64,000 nucleotides of DNA, taken from positions 1,364,001 through 1,428,000 of the forward strand of contig JAGKQI010000104.1 of NCBI GenBank assembly GCA_018806915.1, read 5' to 3'. The translations under genes and the position numbers were made by a program. The notes beneath the pieces were generated by a model, which worked only from the letters and a program-made list of their open reading frames with translations, made no database searches and was not told the DNA's origin. Below, piece by piece: positions 19,670 to 30,213 of the stretch. Position 1 is the stretch's first letter, and every line of letters starts with the position of its first letter. This DNA comes from Phytophthora colocasiae. Lineage: Eukaryota > Oomycota > Peronosporomycetes > Peronosporales > Peronosporaceae.

Positions 19670-21133
19670 TTACACATTGCTGTGGATACTGATGAGGTTC
19701 TGCCGCATGCTCTTCGACGGTCTGGGGGAAAGTTGATTGAACTTTTCGCTGTTTAGTCGAGGTAGAACAGCCTTGAAGTAGTACGCCGTTCCAATGGCGA
19801 ACATGATCACTGCAGTGATGACAGCAATAAGGAAGTTATCACTCGAGGTTCCGCTATAAATGATAGCAGCAAAACACAAGAGGCAAAGGAGGAGGCAAAC
19901 CACAGCTCCCGCAATACCAAACGGACTACGATACGGTCGGGGGCGGTCAGGTTGGTTGATTCGGAGCAGAATGAACGAGATCAACTGGAAGGAGTACGAA
20001 ATGAGAGCTCCGAGTAACGATAAGTTGATAAGAACTCCACCCAAGTCCACAATTCCGACGATGTAGAAGAGGATAATAGCGAGGACCTGGTTCACAATGC
20101 CACCGGAAATCAGTGCAGCATAGGCGGATCCACGGGTCGGATGAACTTTAGTGAGGAACTGGGGCAGATAACCGTCACACGCGATGGCGTAGAGCAACCG
20201 ACTCATGCAGTAAACGAAGGAATGCGTGCTGGAAATGAGTCCAATCACTGTGAGCCACATGAAGCCAGCAGTAGTGCCATTGTCACCGAAGACACTTTTG
20301 TATCCTTCCACCAACGGAGCTGTCGACTCGAAGATAACAGCAGCACCAGGGTATATCAACGAGTTGCAGACTAGTGTCAGTACAGCCAGGATAACCAAAG
20401 TGATCATGGACCAGATAATCCCACGAGGGATATTCTTCTCGGGTTGGATAGTTTCATCCACTGCAAGAGGTAGTTCTTCAATGCCAAAGTAGAACCACAA
20501 GGCGAACGAGATCCCCTGGATGGAGTCGCTCCAAGTGGTCCATTCCCAGTTTTGGTCCACAACCCACGTTGAATAGTCCAATTTCGTGAAAGCTCCGACG
20601 TAAAAGATGGCCAACATGGCCATCGAGAGCAACGTGGCGAACACTTGAACGCGGAAAGTGGCTTCAACCCCCATGATGTTGAGCGTGACAAAGATTACGT
20701 TGAAGCCGATCCACCACAGAGGCCCATAGCTGGAATCCAGACCGAATAGCGCGTCCAAGTAGAGGAAAATGCTGTAAAAAGTCGTTGCAACCGTAGCGAT
20801 GACCTTGATAGTCTCCGCTAAGCCAGCGAAATAGGCCGCTTTGGGTCCGATGCCGTGCAGGGAAAAGACGTAGGGACCTCCACCAGACGGGATCGAAGCG
20901 GACATTTCGGCGATCGAGAAGGTCAACAATACGTAGAGAATCGTCACGAAGACGAGGATGATCAAGAGACCGTCGAAACCAGCTATGAGGGACGACTGCC
21001 AGCCGTAAAACTCGCCTCCGATGACTGTGCCAACCCCGAGAGCCCATAAATGCGGCGTTTTCGCATACCGATGGTTCTCACTTTCTGTCGTTAGAAGACC
21101 GTCGACGGTTGGATAGATACCTGGTGATGACAT
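19670..21133 (-). CDS. APC-family permease, ethanolamine-permease-like
   Basis: This 487-residue intronless protein begins at ATG 21133; the frame stays open a further 38 codons upstream but only from a GTG. About twelve hydrophobic segments are visible. Near the N-terminus LGVGTVIGGEFYGWQSSLIAG resembles the TM1 substrate-binding turn of ethanolamine and amino-acid permeases, and PSGGGPYVFSLHGIGPKAAYFAGLAETI resembles TM2-TM3 of that group. FYFGIEELPLAVDE fits TM6. It should sit in the plasma membrane or a vacuolar membrane and take up an amino acid or small amine with a cation. About 2.4 kb away on the opposite strand is a copper amine oxidase, which supports an amine substrate. The exact substrate is not readable. 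Confidence 0.88.
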   Translation of the reverse strand: MSSPGIYPTVDGLLTTESENHRYAKTPHLWALGVGTVIGGEFYGWQSSLIAGFDGLLIILVFVTILYVLLTFSIAEMSASIPSGGGPYVFSLHGIGPKAAYFAGLAETIKVIATVATTFYSIFLYLDALFGLDSSYGPLWWIGFNVIFVTLNIMGVEATFRVQVFATLLSMAMLAIFYVGAFTKLDYSTWVVDQNWEWTTWSDSIQGISFALWFYFGIEELPLAVDETIQPEKNIPRGIIWSMITLVILAVLTLVCNSLIYPGAAVIFESTAPLVEGYKSVFGDNGTTAGFMWLTVIGLISSTHSFVYCMSRLLYAIACDGYLPQFLTKVHPTRGSAYAALISGGIVNQVLAIILFYIVGIVDLGGVLINLSLLGALISYSFQLISFILLRINQPDRPRPYRSPFGIAGAVVCLLLCLLCFAAIIYSGTSSDNFLIAVITAVIMFAIGTAYYFKAVLPRLNSEKFNQLSPRPSKSMRQNLISIHSNV

Positions 21134-21458
21134 GGTGGAGAATGCCAATGCGGTTGTTGGGAAATTCAAAAGTGAGAGTCGTAAAACGAACGCGGTGCTG
21201 GTGATAGTGCTGCGTTGAGTCGGGTCAAGTTTGAACGCGTTTAACACGATAACAAAGGCTTTGTGACTCCACGGGAGTGTCGCTGTGCGTCACCGAGAAT
21301 TTAGTGTGTTGTTGTTCAAACAAAAGGTATTGTCGTTTTCAGCGAAATTTCCCAAACTGGGCCGATTCGCGACCCTTAGGGCGAACCGACGGGCAATCGA
21401 CCAAAGCAAGATCTTCGTTGCTTCACTCTCTCATCTAAGGCAAACAGCGTTGTGTAAG

Positions 21459-21689
21459 ATGGAAGCTGCGGTCGCGACACAACATGCCCACCCTAACACA
21501 GTTTTACACTGTTTGTACGGATACTACAACCTTGGTTACTCAAAAAAGGAGCTCGCTCGCGTTTACAACAAGGATTTGAAGACAATAAGCAATTGGATTC
21601 GCGTCTATGAATCCACAGGGACATACCAAGTTGGTATTACCAACGAGCAACGACCTCGACCGACAAGAAATTTACGAAGTCTCTTGTGA
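21459..21689 (+). pseudogene. Tc1/IS630-like transposase fragment (HTH only)
   Basis: From ATG 21459 about 77 codons read as a helix-turn-helix: VLHCLYGYYNLGYSKKELA, then VYNKDLKTISNWIRVYESTG. This is the N-terminal DNA-binding part of Tc1/IS630-type transposases. No DDE catalytic domain follows: the frame ends at TGA 21689 and unrelated sequence takes over. It is a truncated relic about 325 bp from the permease start. Confidence 0.6.
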
Positions 21690-23586
21690 TTTTACCGCCC
21701 TCCCCTTCATGATTTCGCGGAATTTATGCCATATCTTCTCCACAATGCTGCTGAACGACGCGCCCTCAACAGCATACACTTCTAGCGCGTCACCGGACGT
21801 GTCACGTTGGCTGACAGCGGCCTTGACTATCGGCTTCACGACAAGCCTGTATAGGTGTCCATCAGTCGATGGACGCTCACCACCATCGCGTGTAGCTCGC
21901 TGCATAAGACGGGGTGATCGACGAACTAATGCCACGCTCTCGGTGTTTGCTGCAACCCGCGCCAACGAGTCCGCTTCTGGAGTGCTAATGCCAGCAGCTC
22001 AGCTGACTCAATCTGACCCAGCCTTGGTGACCTTCTTATGGGGGAGTTCTCGCTGAACTTGATGGTGAGGATGGACATGTAGCAGGGTGCTGCGGAGTTA
22101 TGGATCCATGAGCATTGCTTTCAGCCGTGCTCGCTGTTGATGAAGTGAAGCGGTGAATCTTGTGCCAGTTGGATGCTCTCGGGACTCAGCTCTTCATGCA
22201 GAGACCTCCTCGCATGTGAGCAAGCAGAATAAGGATGGACTCGCTGCGAAACACGTCTGCTACGCGCATCCTCTCGCTGCGGCGAGGGGTCTGTCGTGTC
22301 GCCGCGACCAACCATGTCTTCGCTTGTAGTGCTATCCACGCTCGCCATTGTTGTGAGATGAAACACTGAACAGTCATGAAATCTAGTCATTTTGATAGGT
22401 CTGGCGATTGGGCGGTTCGCCTCGGGTCGATTCAATGAACCGCCCTTGGGAATTTTGAATGAAATCCACAATACCTGATTGGCGGTTCGAATTGCGTCAC
22501 GGGGCTTCATCTGAGCAGCACAGTGAGGATGCTTGGTACTTCTAGAGGAAGTTCAAATCATAACTCCAACGGCAAGGGCACCATTTGATCGGAGACTCTC
22601 CACTAAGTCTGGTACGACAAGGACGGCAACGAAATGTTGTTAACTGCTCATTGACCCGACACTGTGACTCAGGCGTTTTGCGTGAGTCATTCGTCGCTAA
22701 TACAAACCATTGAGATCGAAAAGTAAGCTCGGTTTGAAAATTGCCACAAAAATTGCTACATATCACGCGTACGGATCAAGAGTGTTGCTGCTGCAGTGCG
22801 CATTGCTGTTGTACAATAGTAACTCGATTTTTCCAAGTGCACTGTAACAAACTTCTGTTGACGTGCATGTTTGCTATGCTTCCACGTAAGTTCACTTGCA
22901 TCGCTCAACTTGCTTCGGCGGACAAGTGATGGTACGCTGCAATCCCTGGTAATACGACGTTGAAATTCATTGCCATGTCCGACGGTCCAAGAATCTTGGC
23001 GAGATCGTCGCGGTAGACTGACTAAAGCATCCCAGTATTTCCCACTCAGCTTTGCTCTTCTTGCCGATCCATTCCAAAGGATTGAGAGGCAACTTCAATG
23101 TCCTGTTGTCGTTCCGGCTCTGTAATATCGACACTGAGCTCGTCAGAGCTAGTCGAGCCTATGATCACCGACTGATGAAAAAGTGTCCATCTTGGCGTCC
23201 GATTGCGGTACGCTTCCGGTGCCTGGTAATCTTTATCCACCGGAACATGACAACAATGACGCCGAACGGGTCATTGATGCCAAGGCCTATAGCCATGCAT
23301 ACCAACCTGTATACATGTATGTCGCGTCACCTTCATTAGCATCTTTTCGAACTCCCTCAAGTACATGAACATGATCGGTTTGGACAACCAGTGCATGTAT
23401 CTCGATGATGGTACGAGGCTCGGGGCTGGTAAACTGGTTCGACATTGTAAAATGGAACACCCCCGATAGGAAAGTCTTCATCAAATCTCCCCTTGCTGCT
23501 GTGTTGCTCTTCAAGGTGCGACTGACTTCCAGATCGAGTTCCAGTACAAAGACTCATTTTCGGATTTTCCGTTTAACACAAACAAC
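21690..23586. other. Intergenic, decayed ORFs and one hairpin
   Basis: Two minus-strand frames of about 97 and 129 codons (21672-21965 and 22121-22510) look partly coding but match no family I know and have no continuation. The second overlaps a hairpin with arms GGGCGGTTC (22410-22418) and GAACCGCCC (22437-22445). Between 22530 and 23580 I see only short frames. The promoter of the amine oxidase gene must lie at the right end. Confidence 0.4.
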
Positions 23587-25653
23587 ATGTGCTCTCACGC
23601 CAAGACCCCCGAGCTCACCAAGGATGTCGTTATCCACCCACTCGACCCTCTCACCGCCAAGGAGGTACAAAATATGAAGCAGATAATCGGTGAGGCTGGT
23701 TACGAGGGCCCCAACTTCCGCTACTCGTACGTGATGCTACGTGAACCGGACCACAAGGCTTTGAACCTCTGGAAAGCGGGTGACGACATTCCTCGTGAGA
23801 TTGGCGTCCTTGTACTGGACAAGGAGAGCAACGTGGCCCGCGAAATGGTCGTCGATATCCCAGCACACAAAGTCATTCACAATCGTCAACTCTCACCGGC
23901 CACCGATGGCTGGGGACCGATCCTGGACGAGGACTACGTCGCGTCCGAGACGATCACCAAGGCCGACCCAGGTTACATCGCTGCTTTGGCCAAGCGCGGC
24001 ATCACGGACATGAGTGTCGTGCGTAACCTTCCGCTATCAGCTGGTGTATTCGGCTACGAAGAAGAGGTTGGTCGTCGGATGATCCGCGTACTGACCTTCC
24101 TGTCAACGGAGAACACCCGCTCCATGTTCGCGCACCCGGTTGATGGCATTGTGGCCCACGTGGATCTGACAAGCGAGCGTGTTGTCCGCCTTATCGACAC
24201 TGGCTTTGATAGTATCCCTACTGAATCTGGTGATTACCTAGACCCGATGCTCACTGGTCCAATGCGCACGGATATGAAGCCGCTGCGTATCACTCAACCG
24301 GAGGGTGCGAGTTTCACGGTGAAGAATCACGTCCTCAACTGGCAGAACTGGGAGGTTCGTATCGGCTTCAACGGACGTGAAGGCCTCACGTTGCATGACA
24401 TCTCGTATGCCGACCATGGAGTGAAACGCCCCATTCTCAACCGCGCAGCCGTGTCGGAGATGGTAGTACCGTACGGTGAACCGCAGCCTACACACGAGTG
24501 GCAAAACTACTTTGACGCTGGGGAATACCAGTTCGGTCGTCTCGCTAACTGTCTGGTGCTTGGATGCGACTGCCTCGGTAAGATCCAGTACCTGGACGCC
24601 ACCGTCGTAAACGATTTCGGCGAGCCGATGCTGCTGAAGAATGCTATCTGCATCCACGAAGAAGACTTCGGCACGCTTTGGAAACACACCGACGTTTTCA
24701 CAAACCTGGGCACCGTTCGTCGCCAGCGTCGTCTTGTCATCTCCTTCTTCGTGACGGTCGGGAATTACGACTACGGCTTTTACTGGTACTTCTACCTGGA
24801 CGGCAAGATCGAGCTCGAGTGTAAGGCCACGGGTATTGTGTTCTCGTCCGGCCGCCCGGAAGGTAAATATGATTTCGCGACTGAGATGGCACCTCGACTG
24901 GGTGCCCCATGCCACCAACACTTGTTCTCAGCCCGTCTCGACGTTGCTATTGACGGTAACAAGTGTCATGTTGATGAACTGGAGGTGAAGCGTCTACCAA
25001 TCAGCCCCGAAAACCCCGTCGGTAACGCTTTCAAACGTGTAGCAACCCGTTTGGACCGTGAAAGCGATGCCCAACGTGAAGCTGACAACAAACTCGGTCG
25101 TGCGTGGTTGATTGCTTCGAGTGAAAAGGTTAACCGTCTTGGAAACCCCACAGCCTACGTCCTCTATCCGGAAGGTTCTCCCTTGTTACTGGCTGCTGAC
25201 GAGAGCTCCATCGCTAAACGTGCACAATACGCTACCAAGCACTTGTGGGTTACGCAGTATGCTCGAGATGAAATGTGGGCTGCGGGGTACACGCCCAACC
25301 AGCACCCAGGTTACTCCGGTCTACCTGCGTACGCCAAGGCCAATCGTTCGGTTGATGGTGAGGACATTGTTGTGTGGCACACGTTCGGACTCACTCACTT
25401 CCCTCGCGTCGAGGACTGGCCGATCATGCCAGTGGACTACGCAGGCTTCAGCTTCCGGCCCGATGGTTTCTTCGACCGCAACCCAACGTTGGACGTCCCT
25501 GAAGATCCGAATGGAAAGCGAGAACTGCGAGTGCGAATGTCCTTGAACTATGTTGCACTGGATCCATGTGTAGTGCCAACGTCTCCCCTAGCGCATAGTA
25601 TTTCATATCCAGCGAATGATTCACTAGCACAAATCCATTCCAAGCGAAAATAA
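23587..25653 (+). CDS. Copper amine oxidase (primary-amine oxidase)
   Basis: This intact 688-residue protein starts at ATG 23587. It oxidises primary amines to aldehydes, releasing ammonia and hydrogen peroxide, with copper and a self-made topaquinone. The topaquinone consensus N-Y-D-Y is present (VGNYDYGFYW; precursor Tyr394). The copper ligands are His443 and His445 (CHQHLFSARLDV) and a third His at about 604 (LTHFPRVEDWPIMP). The two small N-terminal domains come first, and the body matches the family length of about 650-700. No signal peptide is seen, so a peroxisomal or cytosolic site is likely, but the C-terminus (SKRK) is not a clean peroxisomal SKL. The permease at 19670-21133 may feed it. 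Confidence 0.95.
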   Translation: MCSHAKTPELTKDVVIHPLDPLTAKEVQNMKQIIGEAGYEGPNFRYSYVMLREPDHKALNLWKAGDDIPREIGVLVLDKESNVAREMVVDIPAHKVIHNRQLSPATDGWGPILDEDYVASETITKADPGYIAALAKRGITDMSVVRNLPLSAGVFGYEEEVGRRMIRVLTFLSTENTRSMFAHPVDGIVAHVDLTSERVVRLIDTGFDSIPTESGDYLDPMLTGPMRTDMKPLRITQPEGASFTVKNHVLNWQNWEVRIGFNGREGLTLHDISYADHGVKRPILNRAAVSEMVVPYGEPQPTHEWQNYFDAGEYQFGRLANCLVLGCDCLGKIQYLDATVVNDFGEPMLLKNAICIHEEDFGTLWKHTDVFTNLGTVRRQRRLVISFFVTVGNYDYGFYWYFYLDGKIELECKATGIVFSSGRPEGKYDFATEMAPRLGAPCHQHLFSARLDVAIDGNKCHVDELEVKRLPISPENPVGNAFKRVATRLDRESDAQREADNKLGRAWLIASSEKVNRLGNPTAYVLYPEGSPLLLAADESSIAKRAQYATKHLWVTQYARDEMWAAGYTPNQHPGYSGLPAYAKANRSVDGEDIVVWHTFGLTHFPRVEDWPIMPVDYAGFSFRPDGFFDRNPTLDVPEDPNGKRELRVRMSLNYVALDPCVVPTSPLAHSISYPANDSLAQIHSKRK

Positions 25654-25745
25654 TTGAGCGACGGCGAGATCATTTTGTTTGGAACAATACCACTCGATAG
25701 GCGTATTCATCGGCAGGATTTCACACAAAAGATGGTGCAATTGCT

Positions 25746-28207
25746 CTATTTTGCCTTAAACCATGAGTCATCGACGTTAGCATCCACCTCCAGCGCTACT
25801 GACAACGGCTTCTGGAACGGGTTTTCCATCAAGTGCACAACAAGTTTCATCGCTTCATCTACGGACTCCTCAGGACCTTCCACGATGATTTCGTCATGAA
25901 TCTGCGATACCATCTCCCACCCAAGTTCACGTAGTCGTTGGTTTTGGTGAACTTGAAGCATTGCCTGCATCACCACGTCAGCAGCTGCACCTTGGATTGG
26001 TGTATTGATGGCGGCACGCTCAGCGTGACCTCTAGATTTCTTCGAAGCCATACTATCATCCTTCAGCATTGCATCGGGTAGCCGACGATATCGCCCCAAC
26101 AGTGTCCGGGTGTACCCATACGTTCTGGCTGTTTCGATAGCTCTCTCCTGCCAATGACGCACTTCAGCTCGGTCAGAATACCATTTCTCGAGCGTTTCTG
26201 CTGCCTCTTTGCGAGAAACGTTAAAGTCCTTTGACAATCCATACGCAGTCTTTCCATAGGCGATAGAGAAATTGAGAACCTTGGCGTTCTTACGTTCGTT
26301 GCCGAATTTGTCCTTAAGCAGCGGAGCTGGAGGTTCTTCGCCACAGGTGTGGTCCCATTCCAGAAGAGCTTCACCTTTCTCCACAGCCTCGGCAACATAC
26401 GGGTACATCCCCATTGCTGTCCGTGAGTGGAAATCACCGCCAGCCCTGAAAGCTTCAATCATCGCTTTGCACTGCGTAATGTGCGCCATCAAACGTAGCT
26501 CCAGCTGAGAATAATCCGCTACGATGAGTTTCTTTCCTGGCGGAGCTGTAAATGCATCTCGAATCTTGTACCGATCTTTGCCCATTGCAGGCTGGTTCTG
26601 TAGATTTGGCTTCCGTGAAGACAAGCGACCTGTGTCTGTGTTGAGATTCAACGAGCAGTGAACTCGGCTGTTGCTGTCTGAGAGCTCCTGGAGCGGCAGA
26701 ATGAAGTTGTTGAGCATCGTGTTGATGCTGCTGATATCGAAAAGCGCCTTCAAAGCGACGCAAGCTGCAGCTCCCTCCTCTTTATCCTCGAAATGATCAT
26801 AGGCTCGACCGTACTTCGGAGGATCCGCTTCTGGCTACAAAACCACAATGATGTAAGCAAAAGTGTGATAAAACCCACCTTATCAGAGCTACTTACGTGT
26901 CCAGCGAGATCCTTCAGTACTTCAGCAGAGGCTGCTGGGAGACCGCTAGCTGTAAAATGCGTAGGTGGGATGCCCAAGCCGCGGATCGTCATGTTGCGCT
27001 TCTTCTTCGCCTTTTGCTTGCCTTCTTCAATAAACCCTTCCGTATTTTCGATCTCGAAGACTCGTTCGGCTGGTAGCACTTGTTTCTTCTTCTTTTCATC
27101 ATAGTATGGTGCGAACAGCAACTGCTGCTTCTGTGCAGCGCTGTATACATTCATGCGGTCGCTTTCATCGCAGTATCTAGACGCCCACTTCAGCACAAGC
27201 TTCTCCAACCTTTCTCTATCCTCCAACGCCTGCTTCTGCACACCAGCAAGATATTCCAGATCCACATGCATTCCCTTGCGTTCAATGTCTGTCAGACACT
27301 CTCCGAACGGGATAATATACTGGCGATAGAAGTCGTACATGGATCCGATCTGCGACTCCTCTCCTTCAATCTGCGGAGGCTCCTCATGCCAAAACGTCTG
27401 ATCCAATTTATCCTGTAGCACTCGATGCAAGAACCACGTACTCTCCGCGTCGTAAACACTGTACCTGATCCAGCGTTTCCTAAATTCTGGAAACCGCTGA
27501 AGCTCCTCCACCGTAGGCATGATCCTCTCTTTGCCCTTGGATCCATCTTTCTTCAACTTCGGGATCCCGAACAGCTCTTTCATTGGTTTCTTCCTCTGCA
27601 GCAACAAATCCGCTGTAAGAGCTTCCAGTGAGTATCCTCCATGCTGAAACCTCGCTGTGTTCCAGAGTCTGGCCATGTGCATGGTGTCTCCTCCAAGACC
27701 CTGAACATTAATACCGTGGTTGAACAGCACGTGGCGGTCGAAGCTGTAGTTGTGCCAGACTTTCAAGTACTTCTTGCTCTCCAGGAACTCCTTAAAGTAC
27801 TGCAGAGTCCCTTCGGCACTGTCCAGGTTGTCCACCCAGACATAAGGACCATTGCCGTAGTCCACATCTGGACCGCTGTAGAGCGATAAACACGTGACAA
27901 CACCATTACCCACGGGTCCCACAGCTTTGATGTCAATTTGGGCCACCTCTGTATCGCATGCGTGGAAGTGGTTAGGGCCTAGTGCTTCGATCTTGGCCAG
28001 TACACGACGTGCGCCTTCCTCGTCCTGAATGAGGTTAACCGGTCGGTCCTCGTCGTCTGCAGAGGTTAACCCCTGTAGAAGGCGATGGTCGATCTTGTCT
28101 GACGTCACGTATTGCAACGGGCGGCGGCGAGTGTCAATGGGTGCATGCGCTGCGACTGTGGAGAGGCGACGCAACGCCGGCAAATGCCGATGCCAAGAGC
28201 GCAGCAT
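25746..28207 (-). CDS. Organellar family A DNA polymerase (POP-like), two exons
   Basis: The gene starts at ATG 28207 with an Arg-rich, acid-poor leader (MLRSWHRHLPALRRLS) typical of mitochondrial import. A DEDD-type 3'-5' exonuclease follows (FHACDTEVAQID, then HNYSFDRHVLFNHGI, then RYSVYDAESTWFL). The polymerase domain has DTGRLSSRKPNLQNQP, motif A ADYSQLELRLMAH, motif B RKNAKVLNFSIAYGKTAYG and motif C QIHDEIIVEGP. A 62-bp GT-AG intron (26835-26896) joins ...KDLAGH to PEADPPKYGRAYD, giving 799 residues. The architecture matches plant and protist organellar polymerases (POP) that replicate mitochondrial DNA. No 5'-3' exonuclease domain is present, as expected. It is convergent with the amine oxidase, ending about 90 bp from it. 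Confidence 0.93.
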
Positions 28208-28421
28208 GAACTCTCGTAAGAAGAGGCTGTGGATCGATTGGACAAGTATGTATTGTAAAACCGGTTTATCGGTTGGAAAAAGGTTTTTTTTTAAATGCTT
28301 TTTCGGTGTTCGACAACTTCAACTTGAGCTATGCAAGTGTGGACACAACACAACAACGTTGAGGTGTGGAACCCTGCGCTGAAGGATATTACTCAGACCA
28401 CAACTCTGAACAAGTTCTCGG

Positions 28422-28835
28422 TTAGTTGAGCGCTGCACGATTAGCCCTTCCCCAGGCAGCCAAGAACAGCGTATACTTTTCTTTGTTCTTGGCGTCCATG
28501 ACTCCGTTCAGGAAAGTCAGTTTGTCCTTGACATTGGCCGGGGTTTTCCCCTCCCTAACCCATTGGTTAGCCCTTTCAGTCCACTTGACTATTTGTTCCG
28601 CAGTCATGACTCCTCTCTCTTCTTCTTCTTCGTCATCCTTGTCTTCTTCTTCTTCCTTGTGGGATCTCAGGAACCTCTTGTCATTGCTGCTACTGAGTAC
28701 ACGAACTGGGGCCTGACCGTCAGTCGCAGCTACCATCGACAGCTTCGCTTGACCCTCGCCTGAGGCGGTCGTAACAGCGTTGCAGCTTGAGAGGAGAGTA
28801 ACTCCAGCGATGAACACGAAGTGGGAGAAGCGCAT
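28422..28835 (-). CDS. Secreted RXLR-EER effector candidate
   Basis: This is a 137-residue single-exon protein. Residues 1-20 form a signal peptide with a hydrophobic core and an Ala-containing cleavage site (SSCNA). The host-translocation motif RFLR is at 54-57, followed by an acidic run ending in EER at 72-74, the spacing usual for Phytophthora RXLR effectors. The remaining 63 residues are helical, with two Trp and one Tyr placed in a WY-like pattern (RANQWVREGKTP ... KYTLFLAAWGRA), a single module at most. Such proteins are secreted from haustoria or hyphae and act inside plant cells; the plant target cannot be inferred. It is divergent from nothing obvious and sits 210 bp from the polymerase start. 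Confidence 0.9.
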   Translation of the reverse strand: MRFSHFVFIAGVTLLSSCNAVTTASGEGQAKLSMVAATDGQAPVRVLSSSNDKRFLRSHKEEEEDKDDEEEEERGVMTAEQIVKWTERANQWVREGKTPANVKDKLTFLNGVMDAKNKEKYTLFLAAWGRANRAALN

Positions 28836-29480
28836 GCTTGAAGAGTGCTTGAGTGTTGGTGGCTTGTGTCGCTATGAAAAATGGGAAGTGATGTTTAAAC
28901 GCGAGCAAGACAATTTTTGGCTTCGGAGGATACTCGCCAGTAAACTAAGATGTACAGTGTAGGCGAGTGATGGCCTTGATTACATTGTGTTTACTTTGAT
29001 CCCTTGCACAACCACAGAGTTGATCAGTGATCAGTGATTTCTAGCTAGTGGCTACTTCACTACCAAATCTGTTCGGATGCTTATGGTTCTCACGCATCAT
29101 TTAGCACTTTGTCGATGGGTATTTGTCATCGTGTCGTCGAATAGCTTCATTTTATCCTCCGATTGTTCCTCATAAACACTTTACGACGTAAAGTTTCTCA
29201 ATTGGCACATGGCCCTCCTGTTCCAGGTCAGGAGTCATGGTGCAACCTGTACGTGCAATGTGGGTTGCATTTCGTTTTTTGCTAGCATTGCCCAGTGGAA
29301 GAGTTATGTCTTCGATCGTATTGGTTTGCCTACTTATAATCTGTAATTGGACACTTTACTGGCAGTAAACGACATGCAAACATAGCTGTCGTGACAAATG
29401 TTATCATCACTAGAGCTGTCACGCTACCCCTGTTTGCATGGAGATATTTTGTACGCCACTCATGTTTGCATGCACTGTAC
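28836..29480. other. Intergenic, nothing recognised
   Basis: AT-rich sequence without convincing coding frames. The right part of the effector promoter must lie within it. A TTGATCAGTGATCAGTGATTT run with the direct repeat GATCAGT occurs at about 29022. Confidence 0.5.
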
Positions 29481-30213
29481 CTATTTTTTCTTCTTTGCTT
29501 CAATCTCGTTAGCACGATCCTTAGTGCGCTTTTCCACTTCCTCCCGAGCTGCCTTGCGAGCCTCTGCCAGTGTCATTTTCTTGCAATTACCTTCTTGTGA
29601 AGTTTCTTCGTTCGTCGCTGCGTTTGGTCCACGTCGTTTCTTGGACACTGGTAGAAGCTGCGATTTGGTGGCCTCAAGAGGCCGTTTAGACTGCAACACT
29701 GGCATGAAGACAACGAGTTAACAACGTTTTAAGAAAGTGGTAAGCCTATCTTGAAGAAAGTCTCTTACCTGCAACAGCAGCGACATCTTCATCTACTGCT
29801 TCATGCTTCGTCTTGTAATCTGGACACTGCCCCATTTTGGTTATCTGGGAATTCTCTCGTTTGTCTCTTGTTGTGGCTACCGATGTGTGTGATAGCATGT
29901 CATTAGCCACAACTGACTTTGATAATTCTTGGGCTGTTAGTTCAGCTTTCTTGCGACTCGCCCGCTCTTGCTGAAGCTGCTGGTCCTTTGTGTCGAGTTC
30001 TTCTTCCAGCTGCAGAATCACCTTTTTAGCCTCCTTCGCTGCAGCGAGTGCCTGCTCTGCGGCGAGTTGTGCTTGTTGTCGAATCTCTCGCTCTCGGAGA
30101 ATTAAAGCCTTCATCTCAGCGATCGTCCATTGTGGCTCTTGCCTCGCAGCTGGCTCCTCTCCTCTGGTTGCAGCCTTGATGAGACCCCCTCGCTTGAATG
30201 CGTTCGCAAACAT
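29481..30213 (-). CDS. Coiled-coil protein of unknown function, two exons
   Basis: The gene starts at ATG 30213 (two codons upstream the frame opens only with GTG). A 70-bp GT-AG intron (29699-29768) joins ...DVAAVAG to VLQSKRPLEATK without losing the frame, giving about 220 residues. Residues about 28-105 form a long coiled coil rich in A, E, K and Q (EIRQQAQLAAEQALAAAKEA, then LQLEEELDTKDQQLQQERAS). The second exon is basic, with a probable nuclear signal (SKKRRGPN) and another short helix ending in EAKKKK. I recognise no family. A nuclear or nucleolar scaffold role is only a guess. Confidence 0.65.

Noticed and set aside
23040..23520. Possible minus-strand gene upstream of the amine oxidase
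   Set aside because: Several short frames look coding in style but change frame repeatedly and match no family I know.
24238..24921. 227-codon minus ORF inside the amine oxidase gene
   Set aside because: It is antisense to the conserved catalytic region and follows from its codon bias; no domain.
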